Part shown: positions 43,972-52,656 of the stretch, in pieces
Position numbering within the stretch: the first letter of the stretch is position 1
How the letters are laid out: each line of letters opens with the position of its first letter
From: Bradyrhizobium agreste
GTDB taxonomy: Bacteria > Pseudomonadota > Alphaproteobacteria > Rhizobiales > Xanthobacteraceae
Length of the DNA stretch: 64,000 nucleotides
Assembly (NCBI RefSeq): GCF_016031625.1
Contig: NZ_JACCHP010000011.1
Location: forward strand, 62,001 to 126,000
Direction: 5' to 3'
Position numbers and translations under genes: made by a program
Notes under the pieces: model-generated
Databases searched by the model: none
What the model was told of the DNA's origin: nothing
Seen by the model: only the letters and a program-made list of their open reading frames with translations

Positions 43972-45591
43972 CTACTTCGCATCCTCCAGGATCATCGTCG
44001 CGCCCTTTTCCGCGATCATCGCCGTCGGTGTGTTGGTGTTGCCCGAGGTGATCGTCGGCATGATCGAGGCATCGACGATGCGCAAGCTTCCGAGGCCATA
44101 GAAGCGCAGGCGCTCATCCACAACCGACATCGGATCGTTCGCCGTGCCCATCTTGGCGGTGCCGACGGGGTGGAAAATCGTGGTGCCGATATCGCCGGCG
44201 GCCTTTGCCAGCGAGGCGTCGTCATCGCCGACCGTCGGCCCCGGCAGGTATTCGCTAGGTCGGTATTTGGCGAGCGCCTTCTGCTGCATCAGGCGGCGCG
44301 TGGTGCGAATGGCGTCCGCGGCGACCTGGCGGTCGTCGTCGGTCGACAGGTAATTCGGCGCAATGATCGGCTTCTCGTCGGGGCTCGCCGAACGGAGCCG
44401 CACGGTGCCGCGCGAGGTCGGCTGCAGATTGCAGGCGCTGACGGTGATCGCAGGGAAACGATGCAGGGGATCGCCGAACTTGTCGAGCGACAGCGGCTGC
44501 ACGTGGAACTGGATGTTGGCGCGGGCGCGCGTGGCATCGGAGCGCGTGAAGATGCCGAGCTGCGACGGCGCCATGGTCAGCGGACCGCGACGGCGGAAGG
44601 CGTAGTCGAGCCCCATCAGGCCGCGGCGGAACAGATTGTAATAGGTCTCGTTCAGCGTGCGCACGCCCTCGACCTTGTAGATCGCGCGCTGTTGCAGGTG
44701 ATCCTGCAGATTGCGCCCGACGCCGGGCTTGTCCATGACGATGTCGATGCCGAGCGGCGACAGCCAGTCGGCAGGGCCGATGCCGGAGCGATGCAGCACC
44801 TGCACCGAACCGATGGAGCCTGCCGAGAGCACCACCTCGCGCTTCGCGCGCGCCTCGGTGATCTCGCCGTTCCGGATGAAGCGCACGCCGACGGCGCGGC
44901 CCTGCTCGACGATGAGGCGGTCGACCAGCACGTGCTTCTCGAGCCGCAGGTTCGGACGCCTCAAGGCGGGCTTGAGGAAGCCGCGCGCCGAGGACCAGCG
45001 CCGGCCGCGCTTCTGGTTGACGTGGAAATAGCTGGTGCCTTCGTTGTCGCCGGTGTTGAAATCCGGGATGCGCTTGATGCCCATCTCCTCGGCGGCGTCG
45101 CCGACCGCGTCGAGAATGGCCCATGACAGCCGCGGTGCCTCGATGCGCCAGCCGCCGCCGGCGCCGTGATGCTCGCTGGCGCCGAGGAAGTGATCCTCCA
45201 GCCGCTTGAACAGCGGCAGCACGTCGTCGTAGCCCCAGCCGGTCAGCCCAAGCTGGCGCCAATGATCGTAATCGGCGGCCTGTCCGCGCATCGAGATCAT
45301 GGCGTTGATCGACGAGCAGCCGCCGATCACCTTGCCGCGAGGATAGGCTAGCGAGCGGCCGTTCAGGCCGGGCTCGGCCTCCGTCTTGAACATCCAGTCC
45401 GAACGCGGATTGCCGATGGCGAAGAGATAGCCGACCGGGATGTGGAACCAGATCCAGTTGTCGTCGCCGCCGGCTTCGAGGATGAGAACGCGGTTGCCTG
45501 GGGCAGCCGACAGCCGGTTGGCAATGATGCAGCCCGCGGTGCCGGCTCCGACGACAATGTAGTCAAACTCACCTTCAAGCCGTCTCGGCAT
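43972..45591 (-). CDS. GMC-family oxidoreductase (choline dehydrogenase-like)
   Basis: A 539-residue FAD-dependent alcohol dehydrogenase. FAD-binding DYIVVGAGTAGCIIANRLS near 10, GMC signature 1 in YPRGKVIGGCSSINAMISMRG near 85, signature 2 in LSAGSIGSVQVLHRSGIGP near 258, and the active-site HPVGTAKMG near 470 followed by SGNTNTPTAMIAEK. ATG 45591 has GGAAG 5 nt upstream; GTG 45603 is an alternative. Substrate not determined. Divergent from the M20 amidohydrolase. Confidence 0.92.
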   Translation of the reverse strand: MPRRLEGEFDYIVVGAGTAGCIIANRLSAAPGNRVLILEAGGDDNWIWFHIPVGYLFAIGNPRSDWMFKTEAEPGLNGRSLAYPRGKVIGGCSSINAMISMRGQAADYDHWRQLGLTGWGYDDVLPLFKRLEDHFLGASEHHGAGGGWRIEAPRLSWAILDAVGDAAEEMGIKRIPDFNTGDNEGTSYFHVNQKRGRRWSSARGFLKPALRRPNLRLEKHVLVDRLIVEQGRAVGVRFIRNGEITEARAKREVVLSAGSIGSVQVLHRSGIGPADWLSPLGIDIVMDKPGVGRNLQDHLQQRAIYKVEGVRTLNETYYNLFRRGLMGLDYAFRRRGPLTMAPSQLGIFTRSDATRARANIQFHVQPLSLDKFGDPLHRFPAITVSACNLQPTSRGTVRLRSASPDEKPIIAPNYLSTDDDRQVAADAIRTTRRLMQQKALAKYRPSEYLPGPTVGDDDASLAKAAGDIGTTIFHPVGTAKMGTANDPMSVVDERLRFYGLGSLRIVDASIMPTITSGNTNTPTAMIAEKGATMILEDAK

Positions 45592-45764
45592 TTCTGCTTC
45601 CACCCGAATGGTCTCTTTGCTTTCCGTCTATTAGGCAGACGCAGCCGACCGGGACAAGCCCGGCCATGCCGGGTGATCAGGGCTAGACCCCGATTGCCGG
45701 CGGTTGGGTGGACCGACGCTTGCATGGTAGACAGTCCTGCATTTCCAACAGCTCGAGACCTTCC

Positions 45765-46937
45765 ATGCCCATCGTGAACCGCGTCGCCGACCTCCAACTC
45801 GATATCCAGGCCTGGCGGCGGGACATCCATCAGCATCCCGAGCTGCTGTACGATGTCCACCGCACCGCAGCATTCGTTGCGGACCGGTTGCGGGAGTTCG
45901 GCTGCGACGAAGTCGTGACGGGCCTCGGCCAGACCGGCGTCGTCGGCGTGATCAAGGGCAACAAGCCCGCCGGCGAGGGGCTCAAGGTGATCGGCATGCG
46001 TGCCGACATGGACGCACTGCCGGTCGAGGAGCAGACCAAGCTACCTTACGCCTCCAAAATCCCCGGCAAGATGCACGCCTGCGGCCATGACGGCCACACC
46101 GCGATGCTGCTCGGGGCGGCCCGTTATCTCGCCGAGACGCGCAATTTTGCCGGCGATGCCGTGGTGATCTTCCAGCCGGCCGAGGAGGGTGGCGCCGGTG
46201 GCGCGGCCATGGTCAAGGACGGTCTGATGGAGCGCTTTGGCATCGAGCAGGTCTACGGCATGCACAACGGACCGGGCATCCCGGTCGGCTCGTTTGCGAT
46301 CCGGCCCGGCCCGATCATGGCATCGACCGACGAGGTCGACATCATGATCGAGGGCCTCGGCGGCCACGCCGCGCGTCCGCACAAATGCGTCGATTCCGTT
46401 CTCGTGGGTGCGCAGCTGATCACTTCCTTGCAGTCGATCGTCTCTCGCAGCGTCGATCCCCTGGAATCGGCGGTGATCTCGATCTGCGAATTCCACGCCG
46501 GCAACGCCCGCAACGTCATTCCGCAGACCGCGACGCTGAGAGGCACCATCCGCACGCTGACGCCGGAGGTGCGCAAGCTGGTCGAGAAGCGTGTCCATGA
46601 GGTCGTGGCCGGCGTCGCTCAGATCACCGGCGCAAAGATCGATCTGCACTACAAGCGCGGTTATCCCGTCGTGAACAATCATGCCGCGGAGACCGAGGTG
46701 GCACGGCGCATCGCCACGCAGGTCGCGGGCGAGGCCCATGTGCACGAGATGGCGCCGCTGATGGGCGGCGAGGATTTCGCCTACATGCTGGAAGCGCGAC
46801 CCGGCGCCTTCATCTTCTGCGGCAACGGCGACAGCGCCGGCCTGCATCACCCCGCCTACAATTTCAACGACGAGGCGATCGTCTATGGCACGTCCTATTG
46901 GGTGAAGCTGGTCGAGGAGCAGCTGGCGGCGTCGTAA
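45765..46937 (+). CDS. M20 family amidohydrolase (hippurate hydrolase-like)
   Basis: A 390-residue metal-dependent amidohydrolase. Metal-binding motifs: MRADMDALPVEE near 75, HACGHDGHTAMLLGAA near 102, FQPAEEGGAGG with the catalytic Glu near 137, and MGGEDFAYMLEARPG near 330. The dimerisation domain spans ~180-290. Related enzymes cleave N-acyl amino acids or hippurate; the substrate here is unknown. Confidence 0.92.
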   Translation: MPIVNRVADLQLDIQAWRRDIHQHPELLYDVHRTAAFVADRLREFGCDEVVTGLGQTGVVGVIKGNKPAGEGLKVIGMRADMDALPVEEQTKLPYASKIPGKMHACGHDGHTAMLLGAARYLAETRNFAGDAVVIFQPAEEGGAGGAAMVKDGLMERFGIEQVYGMHNGPGIPVGSFAIRPGPIMASTDEVDIMIEGLGGHAARPHKCVDSVLVGAQLITSLQSIVSRSVDPLESAVISICEFHAGNARNVIPQTATLRGTIRTLTPEVRKLVEKRVHEVVAGVAQITGAKIDLHYKRGYPVVNNHAAETEVARRIATQVAGEAHVHEMAPLMGGEDFAYMLEARPGAFIFCGNGDSAGLHHPAYNFNDEAIVYGTSYWVKLVEEQLAAS

Positions 46938-46949
46938 AGCGTCTGAGTC

Positions 46950-47029
46950 GTCATTCCGGGATGGTCCGAAGGACCAGACCCGGAATCTCGAGATTCCGGG
47001 TTCGATCCTGCGGATCGCCCCGGAATGAC
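46950..47029. repeat. Palindromic repeat, GTCATTCCGGG family (copy 1)
   Basis: An 80-nt near-perfect palindrome, arms beginning GTCATTCCGGG and ending CCCCGGAATGAC, with GACCCGGAATCTC / GAGATTCCGGGTTC in the middle. The same family is found inside dnaE2 at 55181-55283, with a similar flank (GTCTGAGTC / CTCTCAGTC). Confidence 0.8.
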
Positions 47030-47042
47030 CCTGCAAATGTAA

Positions 47043-47066
47043 ATGGCCGGGCGCAAGCCCGGCCAT
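47043..47066. terminator. Bidirectional hairpin between convergent genes
   Basis: Perfect 10-bp stem ATGGCCGGGC / GCCCGGCCAT closed by a GCAA tetraloop, with CGCTTTTC after it on the plus strand. It lies between the converging amidohydrolase and phosphate transporter genes. Confidence 0.6.
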
Positions 47067-47090
47067 ACGCTTTTCAGTTTGCCGGTCGGC

Positions 47091-48719
47091 TCAGAACATC
47101 CGCGAGAAGATCACGTAGAGCGTGGCCGACAGCATGATCGCGCAGGGCAGCGTCAGCACCCAGGCCATCAGCAGGTTGCGGATCGTCGACCATTGCAGGC
47201 CCGAACCGTTCGCCGCCATGGTGCCGGCGACGCCCGACGACAGCACATGCGTGGTCGAGACCGGCAGGCCGAACACGTCGGCCGCACCGATCGTGGCAGC
47301 GGCCACGAGCTCGGCGGACGCCCCTTGCGCGTAGGTGAGATGGCTCTTGCCGATCTTCTCGCCGACCGTGATGACGATGCGCTTCCAGCCGATCATGGTG
47401 CCGAGGCCGAGCGCGATGGCGACCGCGATCTTCACCCAGTTGGGGATGAACTTCGTGGCGGCGTCGAGCGAGCCCTTGTAGGCATTCAGGGTCGCGATCT
47501 CCTCCTTGTTGAGATCGTTCTCCTTGTCCTTCATCAGGAAGCGGATCGCTTCGGAGGTCATGTACATGTCGTTGCGGGTGTTGCCGACGGCTTCCGCCGG
47601 CACCTTGTTCAGCGTGCCGTATTTGGCGACCTGATCGCCGACGTCCTTCACCAGCACGGCGAGCGAGGGATAGGTGCCCTCGTTGATGTGGCGCAGCGTG
47701 ATGTACTGCGTCACGGCAGGGCGGGGATCGCCGATGATGCTGTGGCCGGCGCCCTTGGCCGAGATCACCTTGGATGCGGCCTCGGAAGTCTTCTGGAACT
47801 GGGCGACCTGGGATTCCGGCAGCGCGCGGTTGAGCGCATAGGCCGTCGGCACGGTGCCGATCAGGATCAGCATGATCAGGCCCATACCCTTCTGGCCGTC
47901 GTTCGAGCCGTGCGCGAAGCTGACGCCGGTGCAGGTCGCGATCAAGAGGCCGCGGATCCACAGCGGCGGCGCCTTGTTGCCTTCGGGCGCGGAATAGAGC
48001 GCCGGGTTGCGCACGATGAACTTGAGCAGCAGCAACAGCGTGGCGGCGCAGATGAAGCCGAACAGGGGCGACAGCAGCAGCGCGTAGCCGATCTCGGTCG
48101 CCTTGGTCCAGTCCACGCCCGAGGTGCCGTCGCGGCCGCGCATGACGGCGTTGGCGACGCCGACGCCGATGATCGAGCCGATCAGCGTGTGCGAGGAGGA
48201 GGCGGGCAGGCCGAAGAACCAGGTGCCGAGGTTCCACAGGATCGCGGCGATCAACAGCGCGAACACCATGGCGAAGCCGGCGCTGGAGCCGACCTGCAGG
48301 ATCAGCTCGACTGGCAGCAGCGACACGATGCCGAAAGCGACCGCGCCGGAGGACAAGAGCACGCCGAGGAAGTTGAAGAAGCCCGACCACATCACTGCAA
48401 CTTCGGCCGGCAGCGAATGGGTGTAGATGACGGTGGCCACCGCGTTGGCGGTGTCGTGGAAGCCGTTGACGAACTCGAAGCCGAGCGCGATCAGCAGCGC
48501 AACGAACAAGAGGATGTAGGGCAGGTAGGTCGTCACCCGCGTGCCGGTGGCGTTGATGTCGACATAGATGCTGTAGGCGACGAACAACAGGCCCGCAGCG
48601 AGGATGCCGAAGAACAGGATCATCGTCAGCGGATTGAAGCCCTTGTCGAGATTTGGCCGCGAGGCCGGCTGGACAGGCGCGGGATCGGCTACCGCGCGGT
48701 CGAATGCAACATCGGTCAT
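47091..48719 (-). CDS. pit: Inorganic phosphate transporter, Pit family
   Basis: A 542-residue Pit/PHO4-type permease with about ten transmembrane helices in two halves. The paired family signatures are seen as GFEFVNGFHDTANAVATVIYT near 80 and VSFAHGSNDGQKGMG near 270, plus LPASSSHTLIGSIIG near 172 and LPVSTTHVLSSGVAG near 500. A long soluble insert occupies ~300-420. It takes up phosphate, usually as a metal-phosphate complex, with protons. No PhoU-like gene is adjacent. Confidence 0.93.
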   Translation of the reverse strand: MTDVAFDRAVADPAPVQPASRPNLDKGFNPLTMILFFGILAAGLLFVAYSIYVDINATGTRVTTYLPYILLFVALLIALGFEFVNGFHDTANAVATVIYTHSLPAEVAVMWSGFFNFLGVLLSSGAVAFGIVSLLPVELILQVGSSAGFAMVFALLIAAILWNLGTWFFGLPASSSHTLIGSIIGVGVANAVMRGRDGTSGVDWTKATEIGYALLLSPLFGFICAATLLLLLKFIVRNPALYSAPEGNKAPPLWIRGLLIATCTGVSFAHGSNDGQKGMGLIMLILIGTVPTAYALNRALPESQVAQFQKTSEAASKVISAKGAGHSIIGDPRPAVTQYITLRHINEGTYPSLAVLVKDVGDQVAKYGTLNKVPAEAVGNTRNDMYMTSEAIRFLMKDKENDLNKEEIATLNAYKGSLDAATKFIPNWVKIAVAIALGLGTMIGWKRIVITVGEKIGKSHLTYAQGASAELVAAATIGAADVFGLPVSTTHVLSSGVAGTMAANGSGLQWSTIRNLLMAWVLTLPCAIMLSATLYVIFSRMF

Positions 48720-48815
48720 GTGGACGCCCCTTAACTTTCAGGTAAGGGTATTGTCCGCGATGGATTTGAAGGCCGGATGACAAGCGCCGGTTGAAAAGTG
48801 CCTTCTTGCCAGTAT

Positions 48816-50210
48816 TTAGGCGGCGCGCGCGGCCTTCCTCTGCAAGGTCGCGGCGATCTTCAGATCTTCGACAAAGCGCTGATATTCCAGCACCTTGGAT
48901 TCCGGATCGGGCAGCCGCAGCAGATAGGACGGGTGCACCGTCACCAGCGCCTTGCGGCCGTCGGGAAGGTCGATGAGGCGGCCGCGGTTCTTGCCGATGG
49001 GAGTGATCTTGCCGAACACGCTCTGTGCGGCGGTGGCGCCCATCGCCACGATGAGGTCGGGCTGGATTGCCGAAACTTCCCGCTCATACCATTGCCGGCA
49101 CGCCCGGATCTCGGGTGTGTTCGGCTTCTGGTGCAGACGGATCTTTCCGCGCGGTACGAATTTGAAGTGCTTCACCGCGTTGGTGACATAGACCTTCTTG
49201 CGGTCGACGCCGGCCTCCTCCAGTGCCCGGTCGAGCATTTGCCCGGCCGGGCCGACGAAGGGATGACCGGCAAGATCTTCCTTGTCGCCCGGCTGCTCGC
49301 CGACCAGCATGATGTTGGCGTTCTTCGGCCCCTCGCCGAACACGGTCTGCGTGGCGTCCTTGTAGAGATGGCAGGCGCGGCAATGCGCGGCCTCCTCGCG
49401 GAGGGTTTCGAGATCGTCGGCAGCTGATTTTCGTCTCATGACGGTTTCCGTATGTGGGGAGATCCGTCCGCCGGTCCAGCGTTCGGCATCGGCGAGCAGA
49501 GGTCCAAGTATCGAAGCGTCCTCGAGGTTCCTCCGGCGTTTCAAAGGCGCGTCGGGCCTCGTCAGCCGGTCGGGCTGAAAATGACACCGCCAGGTTTCTT
49601 CCAGTCGGCCGGGGGCCGGCCACTCTGTCCGGCTGATCCCAGGCGTAAAGGAGATCGCATGACCGTCCCAATGGGCACAAACGTCAGGCGTGAGGATTGA
49701 CCAGGGCATGTCGGCATAACGACGCGCGAAGAACGGCGCGGCGAATGCAACGATATGATGCTCCGGCTCGAACCAGGCGGCGTAATGCGCCTTCTGCTCG
49801 CGCCCGATCTCGCGGAAGCGGACGAGATCGCGCATCCGCTGCGCATCGCGCTGCACCGCGCCCGCCATCGTGGTTGCCTGCGCCACGTCGGAATCACTCA
49901 TCGTTGCGAGCAGGCCATGATCGGCCTTCAACCGCCAGAGCAGGCGATAGAGCAGGGCAAAACGCTCGTCGTCGCGATGCAGGATCGCGATGCGGGCAAG
50001 TTCGATGAAATTGGCCGGCACGGTGAACGTGCTCTCGGTCTCGATCGGCGGAAGGCTCGGCGGCTCGGACAGGCCGGGCCCGTGGTCTTTCGTTTGGCCT
50101 TGCACGTGCCACACCACGTCGGCCGGGGCCACGTGATGCAGTGCGAATGTGCGTGCGGCTTTACGCCAGCCATCGAAATCGGTCTCGTTATCCAGGGTGA
50201 CGAGGTACAT
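48816..50210 (-). CDS. udgX: UdgX-type uracil-DNA binding protein with DUF4130 domain
   Basis: A 464-residue fusion. Residues 1 to ~250 match the DUF4130/TIGR03915 domain of DNA-metabolism proteins (YLVTLDNETDFDGWRKAARTF; FAAPFFARRYADMPWSILTP). Residues ~285-460 are a family-4-like uracil-DNA glycosylase with cluster cysteines (CRACHLYKDATQTVFGEG) and the UdgX motif GEQPGDKEDLAGHPFVGPAG near 303. The segment KIRLHQKP near 355 carries the His that in UdgX bonds covalently to the uracil-derived sugar. A shared gap with a LexA box separates it from imuA, suggesting SOS control. The usual radical SAM partner is not next to it. Confidence 0.88.
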   Translation of the reverse strand: MYLVTLDNETDFDGWRKAARTFALHHVAPADVVWHVQGQTKDHGPGLSEPPSLPPIETESTFTVPANFIELARIAILHRDDERFALLYRLLWRLKADHGLLATMSDSDVAQATTMAGAVQRDAQRMRDLVRFREIGREQKAHYAAWFEPEHHIVAFAAPFFARRYADMPWSILTPDVCAHWDGHAISFTPGISRTEWPAPGRLEETWRCHFQPDRLTRPDAPLKRRRNLEDASILGPLLADAERWTGGRISPHTETVMRRKSAADDLETLREEAAHCRACHLYKDATQTVFGEGPKNANIMLVGEQPGDKEDLAGHPFVGPAGQMLDRALEEAGVDRKKVYVTNAVKHFKFVPRGKIRLHQKPNTPEIRACRQWYEREVSAIQPDLIVAMGATAAQSVFGKITPIGKNRGRLIDLPDGRKALVTVHPSYLLRLPDPESKVLEYQRFVEDLKIAATLQRKAARAA

Positions 50211-50295
50211 GGCACTCGAATCCTCTTGATTCCGCTCATGAATCCGACAGCGCGCCAATTCGATTGACTCTCCGGCCACTGTTAGCTTTATATTA

Positions 50296-50310
50296 GAACA
50301 TATCATGAAC
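50296..50310. promoter_or_regulatory. lexA box: LexA box (alphaproteobacterial type)
   Basis: GAAC-ATATCAT-GAAC is an exact direct repeat GAAC-N7-GAAC, the reverse complement of the alphaproteobacterial SOS box GTTC-N7-GTTC. It lies 66-80 nt before the imuA start and 86-100 nt before the divergent udgX start, so it can control both. Confidence 0.8.
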
Positions 50311-50375
50311 AAATGAGCCAGTCGCCGGTTCTTCTTTTGAAGACCACGGCATCAATCTCTAAAGGAGCGGCGAGC

Positions 50376-51164
50376 ATGAGCGGCGCACGTATGAGCGCGC
50401 TTGCGGTCCTGCGCGGCCAGATCGAGCGCATCGAGACGGCCGAGGTCGTGCATCCGCGCGATTGCATCGCGCTCGGCCACAGCGAGGCCGACAGCGCGCT
50501 GAAGGGCGGGCTCGCGCGCGCGGCGATCCACGAGGTGTTTTGTGAGGGGCGTCAGGGCGCGGCCGCGACGGGCTTTGTCATGGGCCTTGCGGGACGCGTG
50601 AGCGCGCGCCGGCCGCTATTGTGGGTGCGGCAGGATTTTTCGGAAATTGAAACCGGCGCGCTGTCGATGAGCGGGCTGGCCGAGCTCGGCCTCGATCCGC
50701 GCCGTGTGGTGATGGTGCGCGCCGCCGATGTCGAGAGCGCGCTGCGCACCTCGGCCGATGCGCTCGCCTGCGATGCGCTGGGCGCCGTCGTGCTCGAGCT
50801 CTGGGGCGAGATCAGACAGTTCGATCTGGTGGCGAGCCGCAAGCTGACGCTGGCTGCGCAAGGCTCGGGCGTTACCGGCCTCTTGCTGCGGATGGCCGCG
50901 CAGCCGCTGCCCTCGACCGCGGAGACCAGGTGGATGCTGCGTGCGGCGCATTCGCCGCCGGGCTCAGCATGGGATGCCTGGGGCGCGCCGGTGTTCGATG
51001 CCGAGCTCTTGCGCAATCGTCATGGCCCGTGCGGCCGGTGGATCATGGAATGGAATTGTGATGAGTGCCAGTTCAGTGAACCGTCGACGTATCCTCAGCC
51101 TGTGGCTGCCGCGCCTGCCCATCGACAGGATCCAGCGGTTCTTCAACAGCGCCGGGCTGGGTAA
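50376..51164 (+). CDS. imuA: Mutagenesis accessory protein ImuA
   Basis: ImuA (262 residues) is a RecA/SulA-like protein of the damage-inducible ImuA-ImuB-DnaE2 mutasome. Typical segments: GLARAAIHEVFCEGRQGAAATGFVMGLA near 50, RRPLLWVRQDFSEIETGALSMSGLAELGLDP near 82 and GVTGLLLRMAAQP near 170. ATG 50376 has AAAGGAG 8 nt upstream; ATG 50313 is possible but adds an unrelated leader. Its last 104 bases overlap imuB in another frame. Confidence 0.9.
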   Translation: MSGARMSALAVLRGQIERIETAEVVHPRDCIALGHSEADSALKGGLARAAIHEVFCEGRQGAAATGFVMGLAGRVSARRPLLWVRQDFSEIETGALSMSGLAELGLDPRRVVMVRAADVESALRTSADALACDALGAVVLELWGEIRQFDLVASRKLTLAAQGSGVTGLLLRMAAQPLPSTAETRWMLRAAHSPPGSAWDAWGAPVFDAELLRNRHGPCGRWIMEWNCDECQFSEPSTYPQPVAAAPAHRQDPAVLQQRRAG

Positions 51165-52656
51165 GACCAATCATGAGCCAAGCATCGTTGTCATCAAGGA
51201 CAACAATGCGCTGGTGATCCATGCGCTGGACGAGGCCGCCGAGCGCCTCGGCCTGTATATCGGACAGCCGCTGGCCAATGCGCGGGCGATGTGCCCGGAC
51301 TTGCGTGTGTTCGACGCCGATACCGTGGCCGATGCGAAGACACTCAGCGATATCGCCGACTGGTGCGATCGCTTCACGCCGCTGGTGGCGCTCGATCCGC
51401 CGCACGGGCTGTTCCTCGATATCACCGGCTGTGCGCATCTGTTCGGCGGCGAGGCCGCGTTGTTGCGGACATTGGTCCGTGCATTAGCCCGCCAGGGCTT
51501 TGCCGTCAGCGCGGCGATCGCCGGCACCTCGATCTGCGCCCGCACGCTGACGCGGCAGGCATCCGGCACCATCGTCGCTGATGGCGGAGAGGTGGAGGCG
51601 ATCAGGTCGTTTCCAGTTTCCGCGCTCGGTGCGGGCGAGGCCATCGCCACCGGCCTGCGCCGCGCCGGGCTGAAGACCATCGGCGATGTCGCCTCGCGCG
51701 CGCCGGGCGAGATCACGGCGCGGTTCGGCGCGCGCTTTTCCACGCTGCTCGCACATGCGCTGGGGCAGGGCGATGCGCCGATCAGCCCGCGCAAACCGCT
51801 GCCCGATTACATCGTCGAGAAGCGCTTTGCCGAGCCGATCGCGACCGACACCATGATCGCGATGACACTGTCGCGGCTCGCCGACACGCTTGTTACGTCC
51901 ATGGAGAAGCAGGGCAAGGGCGCGCGGCGGCTGGAAGCGGCCTTCTTCCGCACCGACGGTGTGGTGCGTACGATCACGGTCGAGACCGGACGTCCCGTGA
52001 CGCGAAGCGCCGTGGTCGACCGCCTATTCCGTGAGCGCCTCGATGCACTCGCCGATCCCCTCGATCCCGGCTTCGGCTTCGACATGGTGCGGCTGTCGGC
52101 GAGCCGCACCGAGATCGTGGTGCAGGAGCAGCGCGATCTCGATGCCCATGTCCACGACAATGACGAGCTCGCCGCGTTGATCGACCGCATCGCCGCGCGC
52201 ATCGGGGGAAAACGCGTCGTCGTGCACCTGCCGCAGGACACGCATATTCCCGAAAGCGCGGTGCTGGCCACATCGGCGCAGCATCATCTCGCTGCTGCCA
52301 TGCTGGCCGAATGGCCGGCGCGCGTCGCGAGCGAGCCGCCGCTGCGTCCCTTGCGGCTGTTCGACAAGCCGGAGCCAATCAAGGTGCCGTTCGCGACCGT
52401 GCCCGACGGCCCGCCGCATCAATTCACCTGGCGCCGCGCGCTGCATTCGGTGGTGCGGGTGGAAGGGCCCGAGCGCATCGCGATGGAATGGTGGCGGCAG
52501 GACGGCAAGCAGCTGACACGGGATTATTTCCGCATCGAGGATGCCGAAGGCCTGCGCTTCTGGATCTTTCGCGACGGTCTCTATGAAGGCGAGGTGTTCG
52601 ACGGCGACGGCAAGCCTGCGTCTCCCGGCTGGTATGTGCACGGTCTCTTCGCATGA
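51061..52656 (+). CDS. imuB: Y-family polymerase-like protein ImuB
   Basis: ImuB (531 residues) resembles Y-family translesion polymerases but lacks the first catalytic Asp: the N-terminus reads RRILSLWLPRLPIDRIQRFF. It bridges DnaE2 to the sliding clamp. The palm/fingers region (~60-170, ARAMCPDLRVFDAD, LDITGCAHLFGGE), helix-hairpin-helix part (~200-240) and little-finger region follow. ATG 51061 is inside imuA; the stop overlaps the dnaE2 start (ATGA). Confidence 0.93.
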   Translation: MSASSVNRRRILSLWLPRLPIDRIQRFFNSAGLGKTNHEPSIVVIKDNNALVIHALDEAAERLGLYIGQPLANARAMCPDLRVFDADTVADAKTLSDIADWCDRFTPLVALDPPHGLFLDITGCAHLFGGEAALLRTLVRALARQGFAVSAAIAGTSICARTLTRQASGTIVADGGEVEAIRSFPVSALGAGEAIATGLRRAGLKTIGDVASRAPGEITARFGARFSTLLAHALGQGDAPISPRKPLPDYIVEKRFAEPIATDTMIAMTLSRLADTLVTSMEKQGKGARRLEAAFFRTDGVVRTITVETGRPVTRSAVVDRLFRERLDALADPLDPGFGFDMVRLSASRTEIVVQEQRDLDAHVHDNDELAALIDRIAARIGGKRVVVHLPQDTHIPESAVLATSAQHHLAAAMLAEWPARVASEPPLRPLRLFDKPEPIKVPFATVPDGPPHQFTWRRALHSVVRVEGPERIAMEWWRQDGKQLTRDYFRIEDAEGLRFWIFRDGLYEGEVFDGDGKPASPGWYVHGLFA

